From the NCBI GenBank assembly GCA_002724395.1, contig PBOR01000063.1, positions 1 to 64,000 on the forward strand: a stretch of 64,000 bases of DNA, written 5' to 3'. Each line of letters opens with the position of its first letter. Position 1 is the stretch's first letter. A program made the position numbers and the translations under genes. The stretch is from Rhodospirillaceae bacterium. Lineage in GTDB: Bacteria > Pseudomonadota > Alphaproteobacteria > UBA8366. Positions 1-8,363 of the stretch are shown in pieces. Under the pieces are notes generated by a model that was not told the origin of the DNA, searched no databases, and worked only from the letters and a program-made list of their open reading frames with translations.

Positions 1-1
1 T

Positions 2-526
2 GTTGACGAAACTCGCATAGGTATTTCCGGGCGTAGTTTCGGCTCTTATTGGTCGCTTAGGGCCGCAGCGGAAGACGGCAGATTCGCCTGCGTTGGCGGT
101 GCGGTGGCGTGTTATTACTGGGATAGGATCGTCATTTTTCAAGAAGTCACAATCCGCTTCAAACAAGTCTTCATGGCGATGGCCGGCGCAGAAGACGAAG
201 AAATGTTTGATAAAGAAATCGAAGGATACACGCTAAAAGGCTTCGCTGAAAAGGTGAAGTGCCCGGTCCTAATGGGGATCGGAGAGTTCGATCCACTAAA
301 TCCGCTTGAGGACGCGGAGGCCGTCTACGACTCTCTCACCTGCCCAAAGGAAATGTGGATCTTTGAAGACGAATTTCATCGCATCCGAGCTCCTAAAAAT
401 CTTGGCGGCGGGGTTACTTTCGATTTCATCGCCCAATGGATGCTTACCGCTATGAATGGCGCGGTCAAAAAAGGCCATGACAAAAAGCGCTTCATTAAGC
501 TAAATGGAGATGGAATGTTCGACTAA
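2..526 (+). CDS. Alpha/beta hydrolase, 5' end missing
   Basis: The reading frame is open from base 2, so the N-terminal part lies outside the window. The visible C-terminal 174 residues contain the nucleophile elbow G-R-S-F-G near base 30 (Ser in GxSxG), a later acidic stretch G-E-F-D-P-L around base 290 that fits the catalytic Asp, and F-H-R around base 377 that fits the catalytic His. This is the usual order of the serine hydrolase triad. The spacing resembles FrsA/dipeptidyl-peptidase-like esterases, but the substrate cannot be told. It converges on the CoA-transferase set with a 4-base tail overlap, so it may belong to the same catabolic region without sharing a transcript. Confidence 0.75.
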   Translation, partial: VDETRIGISGRSFGSYWSLRAAAEDGRFACVGGAVACYYWDRIVIFQEVTIRFKQVFMAMAGAEDEEMFDKEIEGYTLKGFAEKVKCPVLMGIGEFDPLNPLEDAEAVYDSLTCPKEMWIFEDEFHRIRAPKNLGGGVTFDFIAQWMLTAMNGAVKKGHDKKRFIKLNGDGMFD

Positions 527-1266
527 TGATTGTGATCAAATAAATAGCCAAGCCGTGATTTTGCAACATCAAGAGATTCTGGGTTAAAGCATTCAACGGC
601 AGCAAAGTCCTCAGCCTTTTCTACGTTCCAGGATAAACCCTCGACAGCTTCCGCCTCAGAAAAACCCGGCATCGTCGCTGCTAACTGCGCAATGCCACTC
701 TCAAAAGAGAACTGCGCGCGCTCGGTAATCAACGAGACAGGACCTGGCGGAAGATTCAAGTCCGCCCGGACAGCATCACAACCAGGACTTGTAATAAAGT
801 CTACCTTGTCGACGAAACGACGCGGGTCATGAGGCATTAAAATTACTAAACGCTGAACGAGACACGCTATGTCATGGGCGCCGCCAGAGCCAACCATGCG
901 TATTTTTGGTTTATGATAGTCACCAATGACGGTGCTATTAAGATTTCCCCAAGGGTCCACCTGGGCCGCCGATAAAAGTCCAACGTCAATGCGACCTGCC
1001 TGAAGTTCAGCGAAGACTGCCAACCCATCGGTAATCATCATAGCCCCATCGGCTACCGACGGGCTGCCGGTGGAGAGCGGCGGGTCTTTAGGGTCTGAAC
1101 CGATGACGCCAGATTCATAAATTAGGCTCATGTCGGGAGCATGTGTGTGTTTAGCTAGTAAGGCGGCATCAGATGGGTTGCCGATACCCACAAAGCACAC
1201 CTCACCGTCTTGCAATTCCAGCGCAGCAGCAAGCGCCAAGCGTGCGGCAGCAGGGAAACCCTTCAT
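523..1266 (-). CDS. CoA-transferase, beta subunit (GctB/IpdB-like)
   Basis: This 247-residue protein is the beta subunit of a class I CoA-transferase. Y-E-S-G at residues 50-53 supplies the glutamate that in glutaconate CoA-transferase B forms the covalent CoA thioester. A glycine-rich stretch (VGSGGAHD, about residue 125) fits the CoA/oxyanion region. It overlaps the alpha-subunit gene upstream by 4 bases (ATGA), so the two are translationally coupled. The relatives GctAB and IpdAB act on dicarboxylic acyl-CoA esters or ring-derived acyl-CoA; sequence alone does not separate transfer from hydrolysis. The upstream neighbours (CaiB, crotonase, epimerase) point to CoA-dependent acid breakdown. 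Confidence 0.85.
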   Translation of the reverse strand: MKGFPAAARLALAAALELQDGEVCFVGIGNPSDAALLAKHTHAPDMSLIYESGVIGSDPKDPPLSTGSPSVADGAMMITDGLAVFAELQAGRIDVGLLSAAQVDPWGNLNSTVIGDYHKPKIRMVGSGGAHDIACLVQRLVILMPHDPRRFVDKVDFITSPGCDAVRADLNLPPGPVSLITERAQFSFESGIAQLAATMPGFSEAEAVEGLSWNVEKAEDFAAVECFNPESLDVAKSRLGYLFDHNH

Positions 1267-2150
1267 GAGATCCTCCGAGCGCTAGCTTGTGATTTTAGTT
1301 CCGCCAAAACCTCTTCACCCACCAAACCTAAATATGCAGAGTGACCTGCACAGTCAAAAACCCATCGCTTGAGATAGGCGGCCAAACCTTCCTCACTCCG
1401 AGCTTCCTTGTCATAAGTAAAATAATGGTCATCATCGCGCCCGTAATATCCTTCCACATAGGACGGATGAGCTCCCCATCTGAGTTCAGCAACGCCGCTC
1501 ACCCGGTAGGCGGGAATACGCGTGCTTTCTGGCGACTTTTGAATTTCTGCCGATTCTACAAACCGCTCCACCGTAACCAAAACTTTCTCAGATGCCAATG
1601 CACCGGTCACTGTGTCCCCATCAACGCCTATGAACTGCACATTGCCAGACCGGTCCGCCTGTTGCGCGTGGACCAGTGCTACATCGGGCTTTAACGCGGG
1701 GATACAGGCGAGCTTTTCGCCCGTATAGGGGCAATCCATAGTCTTGATTTCAATGGAAGCACCAGCGATGTCGCCGAGCTGCAAGATACGGGACGGCAGG
1801 AAGGGTACGCCTTGCCGTGCCGCCTCGAGCCGAAGGATCATTGCCATATTGGTCCAATCCTCATAGGCGATCGTACCCGCCTTTACCGCACGGCGAAAGG
1901 CATGGCCAAGTCCTATACCGGGATTACCAAGATAACCATATACGACCTTTCTTGCCGTACCGGCGCCAATGAAAATATCAAACAGTATGTCCGTGCCTGA
2001 TCGGCAAAGCGTCAGGTCTTTTATGCCTTGGCGAATAATTTCAAATCCAAGAGCAAACGGTACGCAATGACCGAACCCGCCGACAAAGACCGTATCGCCG
2101 TCATTAATATGCTCTTCAACAAGGGCACTTATGCTCATGGATTTATCCAT
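1263..2150 (-). CDS. CoA-transferase, alpha subunit (GctA/IpdA-like)
   Basis: This 295-residue protein is the alpha subunit that pairs with the downstream beta subunit. The N-terminal segment I-N-D-G-D-T-V-F-V-G-G-F-G (about residues 16-28) is the family's glycine-rich CoA-binding loop, and G-D-I-A-G-A-S follows in the second half. The gene lies 3 bases after the CaiB stop and overlaps the beta gene by 4 bases, so it sits inside one operon. A second ATG four codons in (2138) could also be the start; it has a purine stretch just upstream. The cognate acyl group is not known. Confidence 0.85.
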   Translation of the reverse strand: MDKSMSISALVEEHINDGDTVFVGGFGHCVPFALGFEIIRQGIKDLTLCRSGTDILFDIFIGAGTARKVVYGYLGNPGIGLGHAFRRAVKAGTIAYEDWTNMAMILRLEAARQGVPFLPSRILQLGDIAGASIEIKTMDCPYTGEKLACIPALKPDVALVHAQQADRSGNVQFIGVDGDTVTGALASEKVLVTVERFVESAEIQKSPESTRIPAYRVSGVAELRWGAHPSYVEGYYGRDDDHYFTYDKEARSEEGLAAYLKRWVFDCAGHSAYLGLVGEEVLAELKSQASARRIS

Positions 2151-2153
2151 GCA

Positions 2154-3359
2154 CTAAATAACACCGTCGCCGCGCAGGGTTTCCAATTCGGCCTCCAAAA
2201 CGCCGCCGATCTCAACCAAGACCGCGTCCGTATCCGCTCCCAGCTCTGGTGGCGCAGAGGAAACACCCGCAGGCGTATCGGAAAAGCGGTAGGGAATACC
2301 CAGCATCTTTATAAGACCTGCGGTCGGATGCTCGATTTCCTCGATCATGTCGTTGGCCTTGGTCTGTTCGCTGTCCAAGGCGGCACCCACCGGGTTGACC
2401 ATGCTGCACGGAATACCTGCCTCTTGAAAACGCGTTATCCAGTTCTCAGCACTATCGCTACTCAGCGCATCGCGCACCATCGTATCGACAGCGGCCCGGT
2501 TTCGCACCCGGTTCGGGTTGGTTTTGTATTGTTCGTCCTCGGCCCATTCCGGATGGCCTACCAAATTAGCAAGCCGGGCGAACTGCGTGTCGTTCCCTAC
2601 CGCCAGCGCGATCTCGCCTGTACCACATACAAAATCCCGATAGGGCACGATATTCGGATGGCCGTTGCCGTAGCGGCCCGCTTCATCGCCGCTGACCAAA
2701 TAGTTAGATGCCACATTCACCAACGCGGAAAGCGCTGAATCATATAGCGTCACCGAAGTCTTTTGGCCTTTACCGGTGCGCGTGCGGGCATTCAGTGCGC
2801 CGAGAATACTCATCGCCGCATACATGCCGGTACATACATCAACAATGGCAACCCCCAGCTTCATGGACGCACCACCTTCTTCGCCGGTGATCGCCATCAA
2901 GCCCGATTCCGCCTGGAGCAGAAAATCATAGCCGGGCATACCTGCTTTCGGGCCTTTCTCGCCATAGCCGGTGATTTGAGTATGTACCACCTGCGGCGCA
3001 TTTTTCTCCATCCAATTGCGGGTGAGCCCCCATTTTTCGAGCGTACCTGCTTTGAAATTCTCTATCAGCACATCGGCGCCCTTGATCAAGGTTTTCAATA
3101 TACCTAGACCACGCTCTTCTTTCAGATTGAGCGTAACGCTTTTCTTGTTGCGATTAACACCCAGAAAATAGGCCGCTTCCGGTCCGGCAAAGGGCGGCCC
3201 CCAGGCGCGGGTATCATCCCCCTTGCCCGGTTGCTCGATCTTGATAATCTCGGCGCCCATATCGCCGAGATTCATGGTGCAGAAAGGCCCGGCCAGAATC
3301 CGGGTCATGTCGATGACCCGGATGCCGGAAAGGGGCCGTTCAGGTGTTTGATCTGCCAT
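2154..3359 (-). CDS. CaiB/BaiF family (class III) CoA-transferase
   Basis: This 401-residue protein belongs to the class III CoA-transferases, which move CoA between carboxylic acids. The start S-G-I-R-V-I-D-M-T-R, the N-R-N-K-K-S motif near residue 70, the I-E-N-F-K-A-G motif near residue 100 and Asp174 in I-V-D-V-C-T-G (the acyl-anhydride aspartate of formyl-CoA transferase) are all present, and the length is typical. It lies 5 bases after the crotonase gene and 3 bases before the class I CoA-transferase, so one transcript is likely to carry two unrelated kinds of CoA-transferase. The substrate is unknown. Confidence 0.88.
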   Translation of the reverse strand: MADQTPERPLSGIRVIDMTRILAGPFCTMNLGDMGAEIIKIEQPGKGDDTRAWGPPFAGPEAAYFLGVNRNKKSVTLNLKEERGLGILKTLIKGADVLIENFKAGTLEKWGLTRNWMEKNAPQVVHTQITGYGEKGPKAGMPGYDFLLQAESGLMAITGEEGGASMKLGVAIVDVCTGMYAAMSILGALNARTRTGKGQKTSVTLYDSALSALVNVASNYLVSGDEAGRYGNGHPNIVPYRDFVCGTGEIALAVGNDTQFARLANLVGHPEWAEDEQYKTNPNRVRNRAAVDTMVRDALSSDSAENWITRFQEAGIPCSMVNPVGAALDSEQTKANDMIEEIEHPTAGLIKMLGIPYRFSDTPAGVSSAPPELGADTDAVLVEIGGVLEAELETLRGDGVI

Positions 3360-3364
3360 TGGAT

Positions 3365-4234
3365 TTACTTCTTCGGCGGACGCATATTTTCGTCATTCGC
3401 CAGCCCATCAAGATAGCGATCCATCTCTTTCTTATTCCGCTCGCGGAACTGACCAAAGTTGGGCTTCCGTTTCTCCATAAAGGCATTCATTCCTTCAAGG
3501 CTTTCTTCAGAGCCCCAGACATGGGCTAACAGCTCCATACCGTGTTGCCAGGAGGCGTAAAGCTGATCGGATTCAAAATTAAGCGACCGTTTGGTCTGAC
3601 GAATAGTTTGCGCGCTATAGCCTTTGATGCGTTCGCAATATTCCTCAACCGTTGCTCGCAGTTTTTCCTTTGGCACTGAGCGATTGATCAGCCCGACGGC
3701 TTCCGCCTCGGGGCCTTTAAAAGTGCGGCAACCGAAGATCATATCGCGGGCAAGGCGCTCGCCGATCAGGCGCGGAATGTATTGCGTCGCGCCGACGGTC
3801 GGGCACGCACCAACGCGCGCGCCGGTTTGACCAAGGGTCGCATCGTCGGAGGCAATTGCAAGATCGCACCATAGCGCCAACTCATGGCCGCCGCCCATAC
3901 ACCAGCCATTGATCATGGCGATCACCGGAATATGCAAGCCGCGAATCGCCATTGCGCACCCAAGCATCCGGTCGTTCCATTGCGCGGCATTCTGCCAGTT
4001 CAATCGCATCATTGCGTGGAAATCACCACCAGCGGAAAACGCCGTGTCGCCAGCTCCAGTCACCACTGCAACCGCAATGGTCGGGTCATGGCGCGTCGAT
4101 TGGAAGGCGGTGATCAATTCATCCAGTGTCTGCTCGCGGAAGGCGTTCTGAACTTCCGGACGGTTAATGGTGATCCAGGCCACCCCGTCCTTCACTTCGT
4201 AAAGTATTTCTTCATATTTGGCGTCACTGCCCAT
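3365..4234 (-). CDS. Crotonase-family enoyl-CoA hydratase/isomerase
   Basis: This 289-residue protein has crotonase-fold oxyanion-hole motifs F-S-A-G-G-D (residues 66-71) and M-G-G-G-H-E-L-A (113-120). The later G-Q-T-G-A-R-V-G (135-142) and the C-terminal N-A-F-M-E-K-R-K-P-N-F resemble the MenB/BadI branch, which works on cyclic beta-keto acyl-CoA. However, the Asp that follows this stretch in MenB is absent (A-C-P-T-V-G here), so the same chemistry should not be assumed. A hydratase, isomerase or C-C hydrolase role in acyl-CoA breakdown is possible. It is co-directional with the CoA-transferases. Confidence 0.82.
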   Translation of the reverse strand: MGSDAKYEEILYEVKDGVAWITINRPEVQNAFREQTLDELITAFQSTRHDPTIAVAVVTGAGDTAFSAGGDFHAMMRLNWQNAAQWNDRMLGCAMAIRGLHIPVIAMINGWCMGGGHELALWCDLAIASDDATLGQTGARVGACPTVGATQYIPRLIGERLARDMIFGCRTFKGPEAEAVGLINRSVPKEKLRATVEEYCERIKGYSAQTIRQTKRSLNFESDQLYASWQHGMELLAHVWGSEESLEGMNAFMEKRKPNFGQFRERNKKEMDRYLDGLANDENMRPPKK

Positions 4235-4263
4235 TTTTTCTCCCCTTTTAAGGTTTGTGGTTC

Positions 4264-4710
4264 TTAATTTTCCGGCTCTTCAATCTCAATTAAAGTGCCG
4301 AGCGTATCTTTTGGATGCATAAAGAATAAATCTTGACCTTCATAGCCTTTGACCGGCTTGCCGTCACCAAGCACACGGATGCCCGCAACCAATGCCCCAT
4401 CAGCGGCTTCCGCCACATCCGGTACCGTTAAACATATATGGTGAATGCCACCCTTTGGATTGCGTTTGAGAAATTTGGCGATTGGCGAGTACTCATTCAG
4501 AGGTTCCATCAGTTCAAGCTTGGCATCCGCCAACTTAACGTACGCCATACGCACGCCCTGAGACTCCACCTCAACGATCTTAGTAACCGTGCAGCCGAAC
4601 TTTTCTCTATAGAAAGCAACAGCGGCATCCAAGTCCGGCACCGCAATTGCTACATGGTTAAGCCCTTCTACCGGCACCGGTGCTTCGTCCACCTTGTTTG
4701 TCTCTGACAT
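4264..4710 (-). CDS. VOC protein, methylmalonyl-CoA epimerase-like
   Basis: This 148-residue vicinal-oxygen-chelate protein has two beta-alpha-beta-beta-beta modules. Likely metal ligands are His19 (L-N-H-V-A-I-A-V), Glu66 (K-L-E-L-M-E-P), His90/91 (G-I-H-H-I-C-L) and Glu142 (L-I-E-I-E-E), matching the pattern of methylmalonyl-CoA epimerase. That enzyme interconverts the methylmalonyl-CoA stereoisomers. The gene seems to be first in the minus-strand CoA set, 29 bases before the crotonase. The mutase partner is not in the window, so a related 2-substituted acyl-CoA could be the true substrate. Confidence 0.8.
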   Translation of the reverse strand: MSETNKVDEAPVPVEGLNHVAIAVPDLDAAVAFYREKFGCTVTKIVEVESQGVRMAYVKLADAKLELMEPLNEYSPIAKFLKRNPKGGIHHICLTVPDVAEAADGALVAGIRVLGDGKPVKGYEGQDLFFMHPKDTLGTLIEIEEPEN

Positions 4711-4816
4711 TAAATTCCTCTTACGCCCCGTTTGCGGTGGGCACCTTTACATCACGCAGGATGGCATACACCAGGGAGGTAGCTGCCGCCAAGATTATCC
4801 TTTCATATTTCAATTT

Positions 4817-4868
4817 TTGGTGAAACACGTGAGACCAACACTGCTATAAAAGGGGCTGCATTCACCAA
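4817..4868. repeat. TTGGTGAA inverted pair upstream of the M24 gene
   Basis: TTGGTGAA at 4817-4824 and its exact reverse complement TTCACCAA at 4861-4868 flank a TATAAA-like hexamer near 4854. The pair lies in the divergent gap between the epimerase-like and M24 genes. The same octamer occurs upstream of the LLM gene at 11350-11357. It could be an operator, but no regulator gene is adjacent. Confidence 0.3.
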
Positions 4869-4883
4869 CGCCAACACGGAATA

Positions 4884-6065
4884 GTGCACATGATCGAGTT
4901 TTCCAAACATTTGCAATACATCGTCGAGCAGGAATACCCCATGTTCAGCGATGATGAGTTTAAGCGTCGCCGTGCTGCGTTCGAGGAAAAAATGGCGGCA
5001 CGCGATGTTTCCCATGCTCTAATTCGAGGATTTTTGCGGATTGGGCCTGCGATTTCCTATTTCACCGGCTGGCCCACCACCCATGATGCAGTCATTCTTA
5101 TGACACCAGGGGAAGAAGCGGTTCTTTTCGTTAATCACTACAACCACTTCCCCATGGCGCAGATGATGGCGCGCATGGCCGATGTGCGTTGGGGCGGGGT
5201 TTCGGCAGTGAATAACGCTCTCGAAGAGTTTCAGAACCGCGGCGGCGGTCGGCTCGGTGTAGTCGGTAATTTCACCGTCTCCCAGCATGAAAAAATATCT
5301 GCAACGACGGACGCCTTGGTCGACATGGGTGGCGATTATACAAGCCTGCGTCTGATAAAATCTGAAGAAGAGCATGATTGGATGGAGATCGGCACCATCC
5401 TTTCTGATGCTGGTATCGGCGCAATTCCCAAAGGTCTGCGCATTGGTATGAGCGAATATGAACTAGGCGATATCGTAGAACGCTCCTATATGCCCTACGG
5501 CGCTGTCAACCAGACCCATTATTTCATGATCAACAACATGGAGCAGGGCGGTTATTGCGTACCTCGGCAATTCTCCTCGAACCGGAAAATTCATAAGGGC
5601 GACATACTGGCGACCGAACTAAGTGCAAATTTTTGGGGTTATTCAGGCCAAATTCTTCGCACTATCACCATTGGCGCCGATCCGACCCCTCTCTATAAAG
5701 ACTTGCACGATGTCGCCATGGCGGCCTTCGATGCCATCGTGGCGGTGCTCAAACCCGGCACGCGACCCGAAGAAATTATCGAAGCGGCGACCGTCATTGA
5801 GGACGCGGGCTTCACCATCTGGGACGATCTGGTACACGGCTTCGGCGGCGGCTATTTACCGCCTGTATTGGGCTCAAAAAGCCGCGATATTTTTCCCGCA
5901 CCGGACATGGTGCTCGAGGAAGGTATGTATCTGGTCGTCCAACCCAATGTGATTACGCCAGACAATAAGGCTGGTGTGCAAACCGGTGAGATGATGCGGA
6001 TTACCGCAACCGGCACCGAACCGGTGCACAATTATCCACGCGGCATGGAGAGGGTTGATCCGTAA
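4884..6065 (+). CDS. M24-family creatinase/prolidase-like protein with altered metal ligands
   Basis: This 393-residue protein has the pita-bread fold of M24 peptidases (creatinase N domain about 25-155, catalytic domain about 165-385). The five metal-ligand positions read Glu245 (A-T-E-L-S, usually Asp), Gln256 (S-G-Q-I-L-R-T, usually Asp), His318 (V-H-G-F-G-G-G), Gln353 (V-V-Q-P-N, usually Glu) and Glu369 (T-G-E-M). Three of five are changed, while the His and the last Glu remain, as in metal-free creatinase. A C-N hydrolase without metal is therefore more likely than a dipeptidase. A second start at 4941 has AGGA seven bases upstream and is a good alternative. Confidence 0.8.
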   Translation: MHMIEFSKHLQYIVEQEYPMFSDDEFKRRRAAFEEKMAARDVSHALIRGFLRIGPAISYFTGWPTTHDAVILMTPGEEAVLFVNHYNHFPMAQMMARMADVRWGGVSAVNNALEEFQNRGGGRLGVVGNFTVSQHEKISATTDALVDMGGDYTSLRLIKSEEEHDWMEIGTILSDAGIGAIPKGLRIGMSEYELGDIVERSYMPYGAVNQTHYFMINNMEQGGYCVPRQFSSNRKIHKGDILATELSANFWGYSGQILRTITIGADPTPLYKDLHDVAMAAFDAIVAVLKPGTRPEEIIEAATVIEDAGFTIWDDLVHGFGGGYLPPVLGSKSRDIFPAPDMVLEEGMYLVVQPNVITPDNKAGVQTGEMMRITATGTEPVHNYPRGMERVDP

Positions 6066-6129
6066 TCTATAACTTGATCGTCTCGCCTGTACGCGCGGAT
6101 TCCTCGATCGACAAGGTGACCTCTAAGGT

Positions 6130-7137
6130 TCACCGCCCTTCATAGGCCGTAGGATGCGGTGTGGGGCGGCCCGTGATCAAATGGTCCAGCCAAGAGCGGG
6201 TTTCATTGGCGATTGGGCCCCAATAATCACCCTGGGCCCAATCGCCGGACGAGTTGGTCTGCATGAACAGCATATTGGTCTTGTGATCCGGTACATAGGC
6301 GTGGTCTGCGCCATTGTCAGTGTACAACAAGCTGTCTTTATTGTCCGCGTCCAATAGGATCACGCCTTGGTCACCGAGAATTTCAAACCGCGGGCTCTGC
6401 CCAAAGGTGGGATACTTTGACGGTAGCGCATAAAAAATACCGAGATTAACGATACAACCATTATCGAAGGTTATGATTGCCCAGGTCGCTTCGTTGATAT
6501 CGTGCCCAAGCTCCCGATAAACCCTGCCATGGCTGCGTGCAACCACTTCCACCGGCTTGTTCTCGGCCAAGAACCAGCAAGCCATATCTACATAATATGT
6601 CAGCACATCAAGGACCGGCGTCGCCTCCGGCGAACGTTGGAGAATTTGCAGCATCTGCGCCCGCGAATTGTAGACGCGTTGTTGAATAGCCAAGACCTCC
6701 CCTAGCCGGCCTTCTTCAATCTGTTGTTTTGCCATCATCCAGCGGCGATCATGGCGTCTTGAATAGCCAATCACCACTTCCACGCCGGTTTTGTCGATTT
6801 CGGCAATAATTTTGTCCGCCTCTTCTAGGGTCAGCGCAATCGGCTTTTCCAGGAAAACTGGCTTGCCTAGCGATAGCGCCTGCAGCACCGCCTCCATATG
6901 GTCATGCTCCGGGGTGGAAACGAAAACCGCGTCGACTTTTTGGTGGCTAATCGCTTCGTAATTATCGCCGGTCGTCAAATCAGCGCCGGTTTGCTGCGCC
7001 AAGATATCGGCTTTGGTTTTGTCACGATCCGCCAGCGCTAGAAAATTTACCGACGGATGGCGCGTGGCCATATTCGCCCGCAATGTGCCGATGCGGCCCG
7101 AGCCGACCACAGCGATACCGAGTTCTTTTTTGTTCAT
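6130..7137 (-). CDS. Gfo/Idh/MocA oxidoreductase with 3'-terminal nonsense codon
   Basis: This is an NAD(P)-dependent sugar/inositol-type dehydrogenase. It has the Rossmann motif G-S-G-R-I-G (residues 12-17) and catalytic lysine E-K-P (97-99). The usual D-x-x-x-H-x-x-D segment reads D-V-L-T-Y-Y-V-D, so the active-site His is replaced by Tyr. The frame stops at a TGA (6130-6132) after 335 residues, but the same frame continues with T-L-E-V-T-L-S-I-E-E-S and ends at TAG (6067-6069). That tail matches the normal family C terminus, so a CGA-to-TGA change has probably cut about 20 residues. The gene is divergent from the next Gfo/Idh gene. Confidence 0.82.
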   Translation of the reverse strand: MNKKELGIAVVGSGRIGTLRANMATRHPSVNFLALADRDKTKADILAQQTGADLTTGDNYEAISHQKVDAVFVSTPEHDHMEAVLQALSLGKPVFLEKPIALTLEEADKIIAEIDKTGVEVVIGYSRRHDRRWMMAKQQIEEGRLGEVLAIQQRVYNSRAQMLQILQRSPEATPVLDVLTYYVDMACWFLAENKPVEVVARSHGRVYRELGHDINEATWAIITFDNGCIVNLGIFYALPSKYPTFGQSPRFEILGDQGVILLDADNKDSLLYTDNGADHAYVPDHKTNMLFMQTNSSGDWAQGDYWGPIANETRSWLDHLITGRPTPHPTAYEGR

Positions 7138-7179
7138 TTGCCTCCCCTGCAGCTGGATGCGTCTATCTCGTTTGGTATT

Positions 7180-7210
7180 GGCACCATAGCGGGATTTCTC
7201 TTATGGTGCC
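7180..7210. promoter_or_regulatory. Inverted repeat, probable operator between divergent Gfo/Idh genes
   Basis: GGCACCATA (7180-7188) and TATGGTGCC (7202-7210) form a perfect 9-base inverted repeat with a 13-base spacer. The half-site centres are 22 bases apart, which is two DNA turns. It lies in the 100-base gap between two divergent oxidoreductase genes, where a shared dimeric regulator would bind. The right arm lies 28-36 bases before the plus-strand start codon. No regulator gene is encoded nearby. Confidence 0.55.
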
Positions 7211-7237
7211 GCCTCAAATTCTATTGTTGGGGCAAAT

Positions 7238-8287
7238 ATGGCGTTAGATCAAATAAATGTGGGCATTATCGGCACCGGATGGTGTGGCGGCATTCGTGCT
7301 AATAGCTGTGCGGACAATCCGCTGATCGACCAACTGCATATTGCCGAAATTAACCCGCAGCGGCTGGAAGAGGTTGCAAAATCTACAGGTGCCGTCTCGG
7401 CAACAGCGGAATATGAATATATCGTCAAGCATGGAGATATCGATGCAGTTTTCATTTCCGCAACTCCTGAGACGACCCATTACCCTATGGCCAAGGAATG
7501 CTTGCTAGCAGGTAAGCATGTGTTTTTGGAAAAGCCTATCGCGCTCACTTTGGGCGAGGCAGACGAACTGATCGTTATTGCCAACCAAAGAAAGTTGAAA
7601 TTCACCATCGGCTATTCCCAGCGCTTTAGCCCGAAATACGCCTATGTGAAAAAGTGCATTGAAAACGGCACAATCGGCGAGCCGGTAAGCGCCTTAGTAA
7701 GTCGCCATATCACGCGAAGTTTAGGCAAAAAAATCACTGGCCGCATCAAACTCTCGCCGGCCTCTATGGAAGCCACCCACGATCTAGATTTTGTGCTGTG
7801 GTGCCTTGCCCCGGCCCGCCCCATCCGCGTTTATGCCCAAGCCGTCGAAAAGGTCATGGTAAAAGAGGTAAACGCGTCCGATTGTATGTGGATTACGATC
7901 ACTATGGATAACGGTGTCGCCTTTGTGGTCGGCGCCGGTTGGATTTTACCGCCGGGCTATCCAAACTTTTCCACCACTTGGATCGAAATGGTGGGTTCGG
8001 AAGGCGCACTACTTGTCGATGACAGTCATAAAGACGTAACCCTCAATACAATGAAGGATGGCATTCAATTTCCCTTGTCCTCCATGCCGGGTGAGTCTGT
8101 CGGCCATGTTTTTTCCGGCGCCATGGCAAACGAAACAATCCATTTTGTTGATGCAGTGGCACGTGACCGTCCTGTCTTAGTCACGCCAGAAGAGGCACGA
8201 CAGGTAATGGAAGTCTATATCGCTGCAGACCTTTCGGCCGAACGTAACGAGCCAGTCCGCCTTCCTCTGCAAGAACCTCCATTTTAA
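7238..8287 (+). CDS. Gfo/Idh/MocA family oxidoreductase
   Basis: This 349-residue protein has the NAD(P)-binding motif G-T-G-W-C-G (residues 12-17) and the catalytic lysine in E-K-P (98-100). The substrate-side segment reads M-E-A-T-H-D-L-D, keeping the His but replacing the first Asp of the usual pattern. Family members oxidise or reduce cyclic polyols and sugars. It is divergent from a paralogue on the minus strand with a possible shared operator. The start at 7238 follows TTGGGG about ten bases upstream. Confidence 0.85.
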   Translation: MALDQINVGIIGTGWCGGIRANSCADNPLIDQLHIAEINPQRLEEVAKSTGAVSATAEYEYIVKHGDIDAVFISATPETTHYPMAKECLLAGKHVFLEKPIALTLGEADELIVIANQRKLKFTIGYSQRFSPKYAYVKKCIENGTIGEPVSALVSRHITRSLGKKITGRIKLSPASMEATHDLDFVLWCLAPARPIRVYAQAVEKVMVKEVNASDCMWITITMDNGVAFVVGAGWILPPGYPNFSTTWIEMVGSEGALLVDDSHKDVTLNTMKDGIQFPLSSMPGESVGHVFSGAMANETIHFVDAVARDRPVLVTPEEARQVMEVYIAADLSAERNEPVRLPLQEPPF

Positions 8288-8363
8288 TCGCATTTGCTTG
8301 TTGAAAGTAAATCCCTTCGTGTAGGGTGCATATGTTTATAGTTACCAAAAGGTCAGCCACCAA

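Noticed and set aside
2028-2738. A 236-codon plus-strand frame opposite the CoA-transferase genes
   Set aside because: It is antisense to two well-supported genes, has no family likeness and no good ribosome site; it is a shadow frame.
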